Positions 46,771-56,408 of a stretch of DNA of 64,000 bases are shown here, in pieces (within the stretch, counting starts at the first letter, position 1; each line of letters starts with the position of its first letter). The position numbers were made by a program, and so were the translations under genes. Source of the stretch: Pseudodesulfovibrio sp. (GTDB lineage: Bacteria > Desulfobacterota > Desulfovibrionia > Desulfovibrionales > Desulfovibrionaceae); contig NZ_JAQUWN010000002.1 in the NCBI RefSeq assembly GCF_028692895.1, forward strand, positions 1 through 64,000, given 5' to 3'. The notes under the pieces were generated by a model that was given only the letters and a program-made list of their open reading frames with translations, was not told the origin of the DNA and made no database searches.

Positions 46771-46850
46771 GGGCGACGGCCTTTACAAGCCGTCCGGAAT
46801 TCTTAATTCTGCCCCGTGGAGATCGTGCGGCGCGCCGCGCCGCGTGACGA

Positions 46851-47831
46851 GTGTCTTCGTCCTTTTCCCCGGAGGGTGACTTTTTGAAATTGCCAGGAAT
46901 TCTCGCACTTGCCGCACCCCAGTCCGTCGGCGGACAGGCCGTCATCGAAGGCGTGATGATGCGCGCGAGGGACACCCTCGCCATCGCCGTCCGCAAGGCC
47001 GACGGCACCATCGTCACCGAGGTGCGCCCCTGGTTCTCCCTGGCCCGTCATCCCTGGCTGAAAAAGCCCTTCGTACGCGGGTTCCCCGTGCTTCTGGAGA
47101 CCCTGGTCAACGGCATCAAGGCCCTCAACTTCTCGGCCATGCAGGCCGCCGAAGGGGACGAGGAGGGGGGCGAACTGACCACCTGGCATCTGGTCCTGAC
47201 CATGGTCCTGGCCTTGGGCGCGGCCCTCGGTCTGTTCGTGGTCCTGCCCCATTTCCTCTCCGTGGGCCTGGAGCTGCTCGGCCTCGCCGGGGACGTGGAC
47301 TCCCTGAGCTTCCACCTCTGGGACGGCTGCATCAAGATGGCCGTGTTCGTGGGCTACATCCTCGCCATTTCGCTCATTCCCGACATCCGCCGCGTGTTCG
47401 AGTACCACGGGGCCGAGCACAAGGTCATCTGGACCTGGGAGTCGGGCAAGGACCTCTCGCCGGACGCCACCCGCTTCTTCAGCCGGTTGCATCCCCGCTG
47501 CGGCACCGCCTTCCTGCTGTTCGTGCTGGTGGTATCCATCCTGCTCTACGCCGTGCTGGTGCCGTACCTGCTGACATGGTATTCGCCGGAACACTTTCTG
47601 GCGAAGCACCTCTACATCGTCGGCATGAAGTTGTTTCTCATGATCCCGGTAAGTTGCATCGCCTACGAGATGATCAAGTTTGCGGGCAAGTACAGCAGGA
47701 ACGTCCTGTGCAAGGCGCTGTGCTGGCCCGGACTGATGATGCAGGTGCTGACCACCAAGGAACCGGATGATTCCCAGATAGAAGTGGCCATTGCCGCCTT
47801 GCAGTGCGCCGTCAACGCCGAGGAGTGCTGA
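46851..47831 (+). CDS. DUF1385-family membrane protein (start uncertain)
   Basis: SVGGQAVIEGVMMRARDTLAIAVRKADGTI, YHGAEHKVIWTWE, HPRCGTAFLL; upstream of prfA. Confidence 0.88.
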   Translation: MSSSFSPEGDFLKLPGILALAAPQSVGGQAVIEGVMMRARDTLAIAVRKADGTIVTEVRPWFSLARHPWLKKPFVRGFPVLLETLVNGIKALNFSAMQAAEGDEEGGELTTWHLVLTMVLALGAALGLFVVLPHFLSVGLELLGLAGDVDSLSFHLWDGCIKMAVFVGYILAISLIPDIRRVFEYHGAEHKVIWTWESGKDLSPDATRFFSRLHPRCGTAFLLFVLVVSILLYAVLVPYLLTWYSPEHFLAKHLYIVGMKLFLMIPVSCIAYEMIKFAGKYSRNVLCKALCWPGLMMQVLTTKEPDDSQIEVAIAALQCAVNAEEC

Positions 47832-47834
47832 CCG

Positions 47835-48902
47835 ATGTTCGGCAAGCTTGAGGAAATCGAGGCCAAGTACGACAAGCTGGAGCAGGAACTCGCCCAGCCC
47901 GACATTTTCAACGACCAGGAGCGGTACAAGAAGGTCTCCAAGGCCCATGCCGACCTGGCCGATGTGGTGCGCGTCTTCCGCGAGCACAAGCAGCTCGCCC
48001 AGGAACTGGACGACAACCGAGAGATGCTGGCCGACGGCGATCCCGACATCCGGGAGATGGCCAAGGCCGAGATAGAGACCATCGAGGAGCGGCTGCCCGA
48101 GCTGGAGGAGGAACTCAAGATTCTCCTGCTGCCCAAGGACCCCATGGATGACAAGAACATCATCCTGGAAATCCGCGCCGGCACGGGCGGCGACGAGGCG
48201 GCCCTGTTCGCGGCCGACCTCTACCGCATGTACAGCCGTTACGCCGAGGCCAACCGCTGGAAGGTCGAGGAGATGAGCTCCAACCCCACCGGTTCCGGCG
48301 GCTACAAGGAAATCATCGCCTCCATTTCCGGCGACAAGGTCTACAGCAAGCTCAAGTACGAGTCCGGCACCCACCGCGTGCAGCGCGTCCCGGCCACCGA
48401 GTCCCAGGGGCGCATCCACACCTCCGCCGTCACCGTGGCCATCATGCCCGAGGCCGAGGAAGTGGACGTGGATATCCGACCCGAGGACCTGCGCGTGGAC
48501 GTCTACCGCTCCTCCGGGCCCGGCGGCCAGTCGGTCAACACCACGGACTCGGCCATTCGCATTACGCACATTCCCACGGGCATGGTCGTCATCTGCCAGG
48601 ACGAGAAGTCCCAGCACAAGAACAAGGCCAAGGCCCTCAAGGTCCTGCGTTCCCGCCTGCTCCAGATCGAGCAGGACAAGGCCAAGGCCGAGGAGGACGC
48701 CAACCGCCGCAGCCAGATCGGCTCCGGTGACCGCTCCGAGCGCATCCGGACCTACAACTTCCCCCAGGGCCGTGTTTCGGACCACCGCATCAACCTGACC
48801 TTGCACCAGCTTCCGCAGATCATGGAAGGGGAGCTGGAGGACCTGACCGACGCCCTCATCAGCCACTTCCAGGCCGAGGCGCTCAAGCGGCAGGGCGACT
48901 AG
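47835..48902 (+). CDS. prfA: peptide chain release factor 1
   Basis: [47 protein letters not shown] (GGQ). Confidence 0.96.
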   Translation: MFGKLEEIEAKYDKLEQELAQPDIFNDQERYKKVSKAHADLADVVRVFREHKQLAQELDDNREMLADGDPDIREMAKAEIETIEERLPELEEELKILLLPKDPMDDKNIILEIRAGTGGDEAALFAADLYRMYSRYAEANRWKVEEMSSNPTGSGGYKEIIASISGDKVYSKLKYESGTHRVQRVPATESQGRIHTSAVTVAIMPEAEEVDVDIRPEDLRVDVYRSSGPGGQSVNTTDSAIRITHIPTGMVVICQDEKSQHKNKAKALKVLRSRLLQIEQDKAKAEEDANRRSQIGSGDRSERIRTYNFPQGRVSDHRINLTLHQLPQIMEGELEDLTDALISHFQAEALKRQGD

Positions 48903-48919
48903 CACCCGCCGGGACGGCC

Positions 48920-49765
48920 GTGCCCACCCGCCTGGACATCCTCCGGGAGAGCGAAGCGCGCCTTGCGGGCGTGGATTCGCCGCGCCTGAGCGCCCAGTTG
49001 CTCATGGCCGAAGTCCTGGGCTGCTCCACGGCCGCCGTCTACCTGGACCGCGACCGCGAGGTTGCGCCCGACCAGGCTGCGCGCATCGCCGAACTGGTGG
49101 CGCGCCGCGCCGGGGGCGAACCCGTGGCCTACATCCTTGGCCGCCGCGAGTTTTACGGCCTGGAGTTCGAGGTCGCCCCGGCCGTGCTCATTCCCCGGCC
49201 CGAGACCGAGCACATCGTCGAGCGGGTGGAAACCCTTTTCGCCCGAGAAAGCGCCTTTCATTTCGCCGACCTGGGCACCGGTTCCGGCATTCTTGCCGTG
49301 ACCATCGCCACCCTGTTTCCCCATGCCAAGGCCGTGGCCATGGACCTGAGCGAGCCCGCCCTGGAGGTGGCCCGGCGCAATGCCGCCCGCCATGGCGTGG
49401 CCGACCGCATCCGGTTCGTGCGCGGCGACTTCACCAGGCCGCTTCCGCACGGCCCCTACGACCTCATCGTGACCAATCCGCCCTACGTCACCGAGCGGGA
49501 GATGGCCGAGGCGAGCCCGGAGGTCACGGCCTTCGAGCCCGCGTCCGCCCTGGTCAGCGGCGAGGACGGCCTGGACCACGTCCGGGCCATGCTCGGCCCG
49601 GTCCTTGACGCCCTGCGGCCGGGGGGGGCGCTGCTCATGGAGGTTGGGTGGCGGCATGGCGAGCCCATCAAAAAAATAATGTCCCGCGACTTCCCGGAAA
49701 TCGGGCCGGTTAGCATCATCCGTGATCTGGCCGGTTACGATCGCGTGGTTTTTTTGCGAAAATGA
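48920..49765 (+). CDS. prmC: peptide chain release factor N5-glutamine methyltransferase (GTG start)
   Basis: GGEPVAYILGRREFYGLEFEVAPAVLIPRPETEHIVE, DLGTGSGILAVTIA, VTNPPYV. Confidence 0.94.
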   Translation: MPTRLDILRESEARLAGVDSPRLSAQLLMAEVLGCSTAAVYLDRDREVAPDQAARIAELVARRAGGEPVAYILGRREFYGLEFEVAPAVLIPRPETEHIVERVETLFARESAFHFADLGTGSGILAVTIATLFPHAKAVAMDLSEPALEVARRNAARHGVADRIRFVRGDFTRPLPHGPYDLIVTNPPYVTEREMAEASPEVTAFEPASALVSGEDGLDHVRAMLGPVLDALRPGGALLMEVGWRHGEPIKKIMSRDFPEIGPVSIIRDLAGYDRVVFLRK

Positions 49766-49901
49766 CATTTGCAAAAAAGCCACACATTCCCCGAATTCTT
49801 GTTGTAAAAATACAATCAGTTGCGGGGATGCTACACATCTCTAGAAAGTGTCGAGATAGAAAAAATAAGTAATTTTAACAAGTTATACCGACTGAAAGCC
49901 G

Positions 49902-49917
49902 TGGCACCATTCTTGCT
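49902..49917 (+). promoter_or_regulatory. sigma-54 promoter upstream of lpxC
   Basis: TGGCAC-CATTC-TTGCT, matches TGGCAC-N5-TTGCW; predicted +1 about 20 nt before the ATG. Confidence 0.72.
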
Positions 49918-49948
49918 TTTGTGATTTCGGTTTTCAATCGGAGGATTA

Positions 49949-50869
49949 ATGTTGCAGACCACCATTCAGAAATCAGTGCGTTGCACGGGAACCGGACTCC
50001 ACAGCGGGAAACAGGTGGAGCTGGTGCTCCGCCCGGCCGCCGAGGATACCGGAATCCTCTTTTCCCTGCGCAACGGTTCCGGCTCCACCTTCCTGACCCC
50101 CGCTCCCTCCCTGGTCGTCGAAACCGGCCTCGCCACCGTCTTGGGTGACGGCCGCGAGACCGTCGCCACCGTGGAACATCTGCTCGCCACCGTCAGCGGC
50201 ATGGGCATCGACAATATCCATATCGAGGTCTCCGGCCGCGAGCTGCCCATCATGGACGGCAGCGCCGCTTCCTTCGTCTATTTGCTCAAGCAGGCGGGCG
50301 TCCGCAAGCTATCCAAGCCCCGGCAGGTCCTGGCCATCAAGAAGCGCGTTGAGTTCGAGAAGGACGGCAAATTCATCAAGGCCACGCCCCACAACGGTTT
50401 TCACATCGACTACACCATCGAATTCGCCCATCCCCTCATCGGCGTCCAGCGCATGGAGCTGGAAATAACCCCGGACAACTTCGTCAAGGAGCTGGCCAAG
50501 GCGCGCACCTTCGGTTTCCTCAAGGAAGTCGACTACCTCCATGCCAACGGCCTGGCCCTGGGCGGTTCGCTGGACAATGCCGTGGTCCTGGACGACTACG
50601 GTGTCCTCAATGCCGAGGGGCTGCGCTACAAGGACGAGTTCGTCCGTCACAAGATGCTCGACTTCGTGGGCGACATGGCCGTGCTCGGCGCGCCTCTGCG
50701 GGGCCATTTCGAGGTCTTTGCCTCGGGCCATGCCATGAACAACGCCTTCCTGCGTCATCTGGACGAGAATCGGGACATGTATCTGGAACCCCGCATCCTG
50801 CCGGTGCCCGGCAAGGTCGCGAAGGACGTCCGCGTCAAGGGCCTGGAGCCCGTGGCCGTTCCCGCCTAG
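49949..50869 (+). CDS. lpxC: UDP-3-O-acyl-N-acetylglucosamine deacetylase
   Basis: QTTIQKSVRCTGTGLHSGKQVELVLRPA, TVEHLLATVSGMGIDNIHIEVSGRELPIMDGSA. Confidence 0.96.
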   Translation: MLQTTIQKSVRCTGTGLHSGKQVELVLRPAAEDTGILFSLRNGSGSTFLTPAPSLVVETGLATVLGDGRETVATVEHLLATVSGMGIDNIHIEVSGRELPIMDGSAASFVYLLKQAGVRKLSKPRQVLAIKKRVEFEKDGKFIKATPHNGFHIDYTIEFAHPLIGVQRMELEITPDNFVKELAKARTFGFLKEVDYLHANGLALGGSLDNAVVLDDYGVLNAEGLRYKDEFVRHKMLDFVGDMAVLGAPLRGHFEVFASGHAMNNAFLRHLDENRDMYLEPRILPVPGKVAKDVRVKGLEPVAVPA

Positions 50870-50895
50870 GCCCGCATCCGCTGCAAAACGTGTTG

Positions 50896-50921
50896 AAAAC
50901 CCGCCGAAAGGCGGGTTTTTT
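50896..50921 (+). terminator. terminator after lpxC
   Basis: AAAACCCGCC-GAAA-GGCGGGTTTTTT. Confidence 0.88.
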
Positions 50922-51020
50922 GTCGCCGTCGGCTATGGCGCGGGGTGTTGGTGGAGCGGAGACGGGATTGCCGCCGCTGCGGCCGGATTGTCGAGGAGCG
51001 GCTAAAGGGGGAGCGGCGTC

Positions 51021-51845
51021 CTAGCGGGCGAAGAGCAGTTCGGCCACGATGCCGCCGTGTTCGCGCTGGGCCAGCTTGGCGACGCCCAGGCAGCGGACCG
51101 TGCCGGTCGCTGGCCGGACCTCGGCCTCCAAATGTGCCTGGAGCGCCTCGCGCCGGTCCGGGTGCTGCAACTTCAGCCTGTAGCCCGTCTCCCCGTCCTT
51201 GTTGAGGAATTCCGCCCGGACCAAGCCAAAGGCGGGCAGCTCGAACTCGACCATGGCCGCCTGCATCCGGCTCTCGTCCTCTTCGGCCGGGGCGCGTACC
51301 ACGGTGGCCTGGCGGCGCGCCTCTGGCAGGAGCCAAGGCTGGTAGAGCAGCCGGTGGGACGGGGGAAAGAGAGCCGTGATCTCGCCCGCGCAGCCCAGGG
51401 CGTCCAGGTAGGCGGCGCGCAGCTTGGGCGCGGATTCCAGCAGGGTGAGGAAGGCGCCGGAGCGTTCGGCGGCGGGGAGGGCGGCGACTTGCGCCGCCTC
51501 TGGGCGAAAGCGGTTTTCGAATAGGGCGCGGGCGGCCTCGAAGGACGCGGCGGTCTCCAGCCGGGGCGTGGCGGCCGTGCCGGATTCGTAGAGCTCCTTG
51601 AGCACGATCTCGGGCACGAGTTGCCGAATGACGAAGACCAGCCAGGTCCCTTCTCGGGGGGAGGAGCGGAGCTGGGCCAGGAGGCGGTGCCCTTCGATCT
51701 CGACCCAGGCCATGTCGTCGGCGACGCGCTTGAGGACACGGCCGCGTACCTTTTGGCCCGGGCGGCGTCCCCGGCGAAAGGCCGTGGAGCGGTCATCGCC
51801 GCCGCCGAAGCCGGAGTTGCCGGAGCCGGAGCCGAAGATGCGCAT
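51021..51845 (-). CDS. hypothetical protein, possibly FliK C-domain-like (flagellar locus)
   Basis: ORF from ATG 51845 MRIFGSGSGNSGFGGGDDRSTAF...; ESRMQAAMVEFELPAFGLVRAEFLNKDGETGYRLKLQ; adjacent to flagellar operon. Confidence 0.55.
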   Translation of the reverse strand: MRIFGSGSGNSGFGGGDDRSTAFRRGRRPGQKVRGRVLKRVADDMAWVEIEGHRLLAQLRSSPREGTWLVFVIRQLVPEIVLKELYESGTAATPRLETAASFEAARALFENRFRPEAAQVAALPAAERSGAFLTLLESAPKLRAAYLDALGCAGEITALFPPSHRLLYQPWLLPEARRQATVVRAPAEEDESRMQAAMVEFELPAFGLVRAEFLNKDGETGYRLKLQHPDRREALQAHLEAEVRPATGTVRCLGVAKLAQREHGGIVAELLFAR

Positions 51846-51847
51846 GG

Positions 51848-52255
51848 TCAGGACTGGTCGAGGATCAGCTCGATTTCTTCGAGGCCGAGCCCGGTGGCTT
51901 TGGCAAGCTGGACCGGCGATTTCCCGGCCCGGTGGCCCTTGAGGATGAGCTCGCGCATGAACTGCGGGGACTGGCTGTACTCCCCGGCCAGGTCCACCAG
52001 CTTCTGGAGCTCGGCGGTGCGCTTTTCGATTTCGTTGTTGATGGTCACGAGTTCCTGCTGGCGGCGCTCGAAGGTGGCCACCAGCTCGTTTTCCAACCGG
52101 GTGTTGAACTGGAGCCGTTTGAGGAATTCCTCCTGCCGGGCCTGGAGGCCGGAGAGCATGGTTTCGGATTTGCGCAGGCGCAGGAAGAAGAGGATGACCA
52201 CGCCCAGGAGGACGATTTCGCTGACGGTGAAGAGGATGAGAAGCAGGTCGGACAT
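51848..52255 (-). CDS. hypothetical membrane/coiled-coil protein
   Basis: N-terminal TM MSDLLLILFTVSEIVLLGVVILFFLRL; C-terminal AGKSPVQLAKATGLGLEEIELILD HTH-like. Confidence 0.65.
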   Translation of the reverse strand: MSDLLLILFTVSEIVLLGVVILFFLRLRKSETMLSGLQARQEEFLKRLQFNTRLENELVATFERRQQELVTINNEIEKRTAELQKLVDLAGEYSQSPQFMRELILKGHRAGKSPVQLAKATGLGLEEIELILDQS

Positions 52256-52266
52256 GGCGTTGGGGC

Positions 52267-52593
52267 TCAGATTTTGACGTTGACGATGTTGCCGGACCAG
52301 GGGGACGCGGAGGAGGGGTTGGTCTCGGGCTGCGCCTCCTCTTCCTTTTCATGCCGCTGCCGTTCGTGTTGGGCCTGTTGCTCTTGGTGCGGTCCGTCGC
52401 GGTCGACCGGGTCGGTCTTTTCCTTCTTTTCCACCTCCTGGACCTTGGTCTCGTTTTGGCGGATGTGCTCATTGATGAGCGGGCCGAACAACTGCTTCTG
52501 GATTTCCGGCTTGGCGTTTTCCACGTGCGCCACCCGCGCGACGTAGGGCGTTTGCGAAAGGAGGACCGGAAGGTCAAGGGGAGTCGGGCTCAT
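52267..52593 (-). CDS. hypothetical charged protein in flagellar operon
   Basis: Intact ORF between co-oriented genes; MSPTPLDLPVLLSQTPYVARVAHVENAKPEIQKQLFGPLI. Confidence 0.55.
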   Translation of the reverse strand: MSPTPLDLPVLLSQTPYVARVAHVENAKPEIQKQLFGPLINEHIRQNETKVQEVEKKEKTDPVDRDGPHQEQQAQHERQRHEKEEEAQPETNPSSASPWSGNIVNVKI

Positions 52594-52596
52594 GGC

Positions 52597-53313
52597 TCAC
52601 CTCACTAGGTATTGCTCGAACAGCAGAGTGTCAAACTCTCCAAACCCCATGTATTGGTTGATGATGGCCAGCAGTTCCTTTTTCAGCTTGTCGCTGTTGT
52701 CCTTATCGGACAGAAATTCCAAATCCTTATTCTTGAGATAGTAATAGAGCGCGTTGCGGATGGTGTACGTCTCCTGCTTGAACTGCCGGGCCAGGCCGTC
52801 GTCCTGGGTGGAGACCACCACGCGGACTTCCAGGAACCGGATCTTGTCTTCCTTGTCGCGCTGCTCGATGAGGAACGGGTCCAGGCGGATGAGGATTTCC
52901 GGCTTTTCCTCGGCCTGGGGCGTTTCCTGCGTGGTCTGCGCGGGCGGTGGCGGCGGTGGCGGGGGAGCTTCCGGCTCCCGCAGGAGCAGGATGACGATGA
53001 CGACCAGCAGCAGGAGAATGATGCCAGCGGCGATCAGGAACAGTTTGTTGCGCAGCAGCGCCTTGAAATCGAAACCCGGCTTCTTGGCCTCTTCGTCCAG
53101 AAGAGGCGTCTCCTCTTCGCGGGCCGGGCGTAATTCCTCTTCCTCCTCCTCGTCTTCGAGGAAGGGAGCGTCGTCCAGGTCGAGATCGACCTTTTGGGTG
53201 GCCTTGCTCGCCTCGCTGTCGTCGAGCTGGGCCTTGGACTGCCCGTTCCCCGCACCGTCCGATGCGGTTCCGTCGACGACATCTTCCGGATCATCCGGGA
53301 CGAGCAGAACCAT
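52597..53313 (-). CDS. fliL: FliL-like flagellar basal body-associated protein
   Basis: TM segment KLFLIAAGIILLLLVVIVILLL; ILIRLDPFLIEQRDKEDKIRFLEVRVVVSTQDDGLARQFKQETYTIRNALYYYLKNKD. Confidence 0.8.
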   Translation of the reverse strand: MVLLVPDDPEDVVDGTASDGAGNGQSKAQLDDSEASKATQKVDLDLDDAPFLEDEEEEEELRPAREEETPLLDEEAKKPGFDFKALLRNKLFLIAAGIILLLLVVIVILLLREPEAPPPPPPPPAQTTQETPQAEEKPEILIRLDPFLIEQRDKEDKIRFLEVRVVVSTQDDGLARQFKQETYTIRNALYYYLKNKDLEFLSDKDNSDKLKKELLAIINQYMGFGEFDTLLFEQYLVR

Positions 53314-53336
53314 TGCGTGCGCCTAAAAAGGCCGGG

Positions 53337-53717
53337 CTAGCCGAAGATTTTCGCGATCTTCTGACCCAGCGTTTCGGGGGTGAACGGCTTGACGATGTAA
53401 TTCGACACCTTGGCCTGGACCGCTTCGATGATGTTCTCCTGCTGGGCCTCGGCCGTGACCATCAGGAACGGGATGTCCGAGTATTCCTCGCTGGCGCGGA
53501 CCTTGCGGAGCAGTTCGATGCCGGACATGTTGGGCATGTTCCAGTCGGAGACGATGAAGTCTATGTTGTCCTTGTTCAGGGTTTCCCACGCCGTGGAGCC
53601 GTCGTCGGCCTCGACGATGTTGGTGAAACCGAGCTGGCGCAGGATGTTCTTGATGATTTTGCGCATGGTGGAAAAGTCGTCGACCACGAGGACGCGCATG
53701 TTGGTATCGTAGGCCAT
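53337..53717 (-). CDS. cheY: chemotaxis response regulator CheY
   Basis: MRVLVVDDFSTMRKIIKNILRQLGFTNIVEADDGSTAWETL, VSDWNMPNMSGIELL, VKPFTPETL. Confidence 0.93.
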   Translation of the reverse strand: MAYDTNMRVLVVDDFSTMRKIIKNILRQLGFTNIVEADDGSTAWETLNKDNIDFIVSDWNMPNMSGIELLRKVRASEEYSDIPFLMVTAEAQQENIIEAVQAKVSNYIVKPFTPETLGQKIAKIFG

Positions 53718-53738
53718 TAGTGTCTCCTTTGCTCCCGT

Positions 53739-54524
53739 CTATTCGTTTTCGTATCTTGCTCTGAAGGTTTTTCTCAGTTTGCCGAGGGCTTGCGAGTGCA
53801 ATTGGGAAACCCGTCCCTCGGTTATATCCATAACCTCGGCCGTTTCCTTCATGTTCAATTCCTCGCCATAATAGAGAGATATGACCAATTTTTCACGTGG
53901 CGTCAATTCCTCAATGAGATTGGCTACTTTGTCAACTATTTCCTGAAAAGCCGTGGATTGGAACGGCTCGTCGTCCGCCATGCTCTTGCGGCCGACCAGG
54001 TTGTCCTGGAAACTGTCCAGGCTGAGGCAGACCTGGTTGTTGAGCGCCTCCAGCCCCTGCTGGATTTCCCGCTCGGTCATGCCGGTATGGTGCTGCAACT
54101 GTTCCGTGGTGGCGGGGCTGCCGGTCTCGTGCTCGATCTGGCGCTGGGCGTCCTCCAGCACCTTGACCTTTTGCCGGAGCCCGCGCGAAAACCAGTCCAT
54201 GCGCCGCAGTTCATCAAGCATGGCGCCCTTGATGCGGTTCTCGGAGTAGGTGTCGAACTTGATGCCCAGCTCGGGGTTGTACTTCCCGAGGGCGTCGAGC
54301 AGCCCCAGGCTTCCCGCGCTGATCAGCTCGCCGAGCTCCACGCTCTGCGGCAGCTTGGCCTTGAGCCTGAGGGCGAGAATCCGGATTTTGGGCGCGTAGA
54401 AGCGGACGATATCCTCCCGGTCGCGGGGAGAGAAATCGTCCCAGCATTTGCCGCCGCTCTCCAGGTCACGCCACGGACCGTTCCTGGAAGAGGAGCTTTT
54501 TCCAGAAGAATTTAATATTGCCAT
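53739..54524 (-). CDS. fliA: flagellar RNA polymerase sigma factor FliA (sigma-28)
   Basis: GELISAGSLGLLDALGKYNPELGIKFDTYSENRIKGAMLDELRRMDWFSRGLRQK, LTPREKLVISLYYGEELNMKETAEVMDITEGRVSQLHSQAL. Confidence 0.95.
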   Translation of the reverse strand: MAILNSSGKSSSSRNGPWRDLESGGKCWDDFSPRDREDIVRFYAPKIRILALRLKAKLPQSVELGELISAGSLGLLDALGKYNPELGIKFDTYSENRIKGAMLDELRRMDWFSRGLRQKVKVLEDAQRQIEHETGSPATTEQLQHHTGMTEREIQQGLEALNNQVCLSLDSFQDNLVGRKSMADDEPFQSTAFQEIVDKVANLIEELTPREKLVISLYYGEELNMKETAEVMDITEGRVSQLHSQALGKLRKTFRARYENE

Positions 54525-55293
54525 CGGTGTTCGGGGTTACTTTCCAACCGTTGATTTTCTGGGCGGCCTGGCGGACGGCCACGCTGGCCGGCGCCTTGGG
54601 AAACTTGTGGCAGAACGGCGTCTGGGCGATGACCGAGTGGCGCACGTTGGGATCGTAGGGCACGAAGCCCACCAGGTCCAGCGAGATGCCGTCGAGGAAA
54701 TGGTCGCAGGCGTTGAGCAGCTTGAGGTAGACCTCGCGCGCGCTTTTCTGGTCCTTGACCATGTTGACCAGGACCCGGAACTTCTCCACGCCGTGCTGCA
54801 GCTTGAGCACCTTTATCAGGGCGTAGGCGTCGGTCAGTGAGGTGGGCTCGGGGGTGATGACCAGGAGCCGCTCCTGCACAGCGAGGTTGAAGTAGAGCAC
54901 GTTGTCGTTGATGCCCGCGCCGGTGTCCACGATCAGGAAGTCCACGTTGTCCTCCAGCGAGTCCATGGCGTCGAGCAGGTCGAGCTTCTGCCCCCTGTCC
55001 AGGGCGACCATGTCGCTCACGCCGGACGAGGCCGGAAGGATCCGGAAGCCGTAGGGCGTGTCGAAGAGGATCTTGTCCAGGGTCATGTCCTCGTGAAAGA
55101 GGTGAAACAGGTTCTTCTCGGGGGCCAGGCCGAGGATGACGTCCACGTTGGCCAGCCCCAGGTCGGCGTCGAGCAGGACCACGTTCTTGCCCGCCTGGCT
55201 CAGGCTGTAGGCCAGGTTGACGGACATGTTGGTCTTGCCCACGCCGCCCTTGCCGGACGTGACGGAAAAAACCAGGGGCAGATGCGAAGTCAT
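54466..55293 (-). CDS. flhG: MinD-like ATPase FlhG (FleN)
   Basis: VFSVTSGKGGVGKTNMSVNLAYSLSQAGKNVVLLDADLGLANVDVILGL, DFLIVDTGAGINDNVLYFNLAVQERLLVITPEPTSLTDAYALIKVL. Confidence 0.94.
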   Translation of the reverse strand: MTSHLPLVFSVTSGKGGVGKTNMSVNLAYSLSQAGKNVVLLDADLGLANVDVILGLAPEKNLFHLFHEDMTLDKILFDTPYGFRILPASSGVSDMVALDRGQKLDLLDAMDSLEDNVDFLIVDTGAGINDNVLYFNLAVQERLLVITPEPTSLTDAYALIKVLKLQHGVEKFRVLVNMVKDQKSAREVYLKLLNACDHFLDGISLDLVGFVPYDPNVRHSVIAQTPFCHKFPKAPASVAVRQAAQKINGWKVTPNTDGNIKFFWKKLLFQERSVA

Positions 55294-55310
55294 GGCGTGG
55301 TTTCGTCTCC

Positions 55311-56399
55311 TTACGGTTGAATGGTGCCGCCGGGCAGCTTGCGCATGAACAGAAGCCTCCAGAGCATCTCGCTTTTGGCCGGAGCGAGGCTGTTTTTCAG
55401 GCCGGAACCGTATGACAGGGCGGAAACCGGCAGGCCGGTGGCGAACGCCATGTTCAGTATTGCTCCGAATGTACAGGCTTCATCGAGTTTCGTCCAGATA
55501 ACGCTTGCAAGTTGCTCACTTTTATATTTTTCGGTGAATCGCTCGAATTGGGCCGGGCTGAAATAGGGATTGAGCACCAGGTGGATGGACAGATCGGAGG
55601 TCCCGGAGAGGCCGTAGAGATCGGTCCAGTCCCTCAGGGTGGTGGTCCCGGCCAGGCCCGGCAGGTCGATGAGGATCAGGTCGAAATGGCCGGCCTCCTT
55701 CTTCAGGAGCGCGAAGTCGTCCCGGGTGATGATCTCGCGGAAGGCGAGGCCGGAAAGCTCGGCGTAGTGCTTGAGCACCAGGCGGCCCTTGCCCCCGGCG
55801 TCGGCCGTGGCCAGGCAGATGCGCAGCCGGGGGTTGGCTTTCTTCTCGCGCAGGGCCAGGCGGATGAGCGTGGACGTCTTGCCCGCGCCGCCGGGGCCGG
55901 CGAAGGCGTGCAGCGGCGTCTTCCACTCGGCCATGGTCAGGGGCCGGACCGACGCCGTGCGCTCCAGCAGGGGGACGATGGACTTGCGGCCGTCCTCGCG
56001 CAGTTCGCAGAAGAGCCGGGCCAGGACCCGCTCGTCGACCTCTTCGCGCTCCAGGTACTCCATGGCCAGCTTCTGCTTGGGCGAGAGGATGTTCATGTCC
56101 ATCTGCGATTTCATCAGGGCCATGATCTGGCCCTTGATCTGGGTCCATTCCCGCTGCCAGCCCACGCCGTTGTCCAGGGCGTCCTCGATGACCGCCTCGC
56201 GGGTGGCGTCCCTTTGCGTTCCCCTGGCCTTTCTGGCCGAGGCGGGCGGGGCGTCGATGGCCGCCACGATCTCGCAGCACTTGGTCCCGTTTTCGGTGAC
56301 GGTCTTGTTGGAGAGGATCACGGCGTCGGTGCCGAGTTCCGCCTTGATCTTTTCGAATGCCGCGGTGGAGGTGGCGGCCCGGAAGGTCTTCATCTGCAT
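55311..56399 (-). CDS. flhF: flagellar SRP-like GTPase FlhF
   Basis: MKTFRAATSTAAFEKIKAELGTDAVILSNKTV, GPGGAGKTSTLIRLALR, TKLDE. Confidence 0.88.
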   Translation of the reverse strand: MQMKTFRAATSTAAFEKIKAELGTDAVILSNKTVTENGTKCCEIVAAIDAPPASARKARGTQRDATREAVIEDALDNGVGWQREWTQIKGQIMALMKSQMDMNILSPKQKLAMEYLEREEVDERVLARLFCELREDGRKSIVPLLERTASVRPLTMAEWKTPLHAFAGPGGAGKTSTLIRLALREKKANPRLRICLATADAGGKGRLVLKHYAELSGLAFREIITRDDFALLKKEAGHFDLILIDLPGLAGTTTLRDWTDLYGLSGTSDLSIHLVLNPYFSPAQFERFTEKYKSEQLASVIWTKLDEACTFGAILNMAFATGLPVSALSYGSGLKNSLAPAKSEMLWRLLFMRKLPGGTIQP

Positions 56400-56408
56400 G
56401 GGTCGGTC

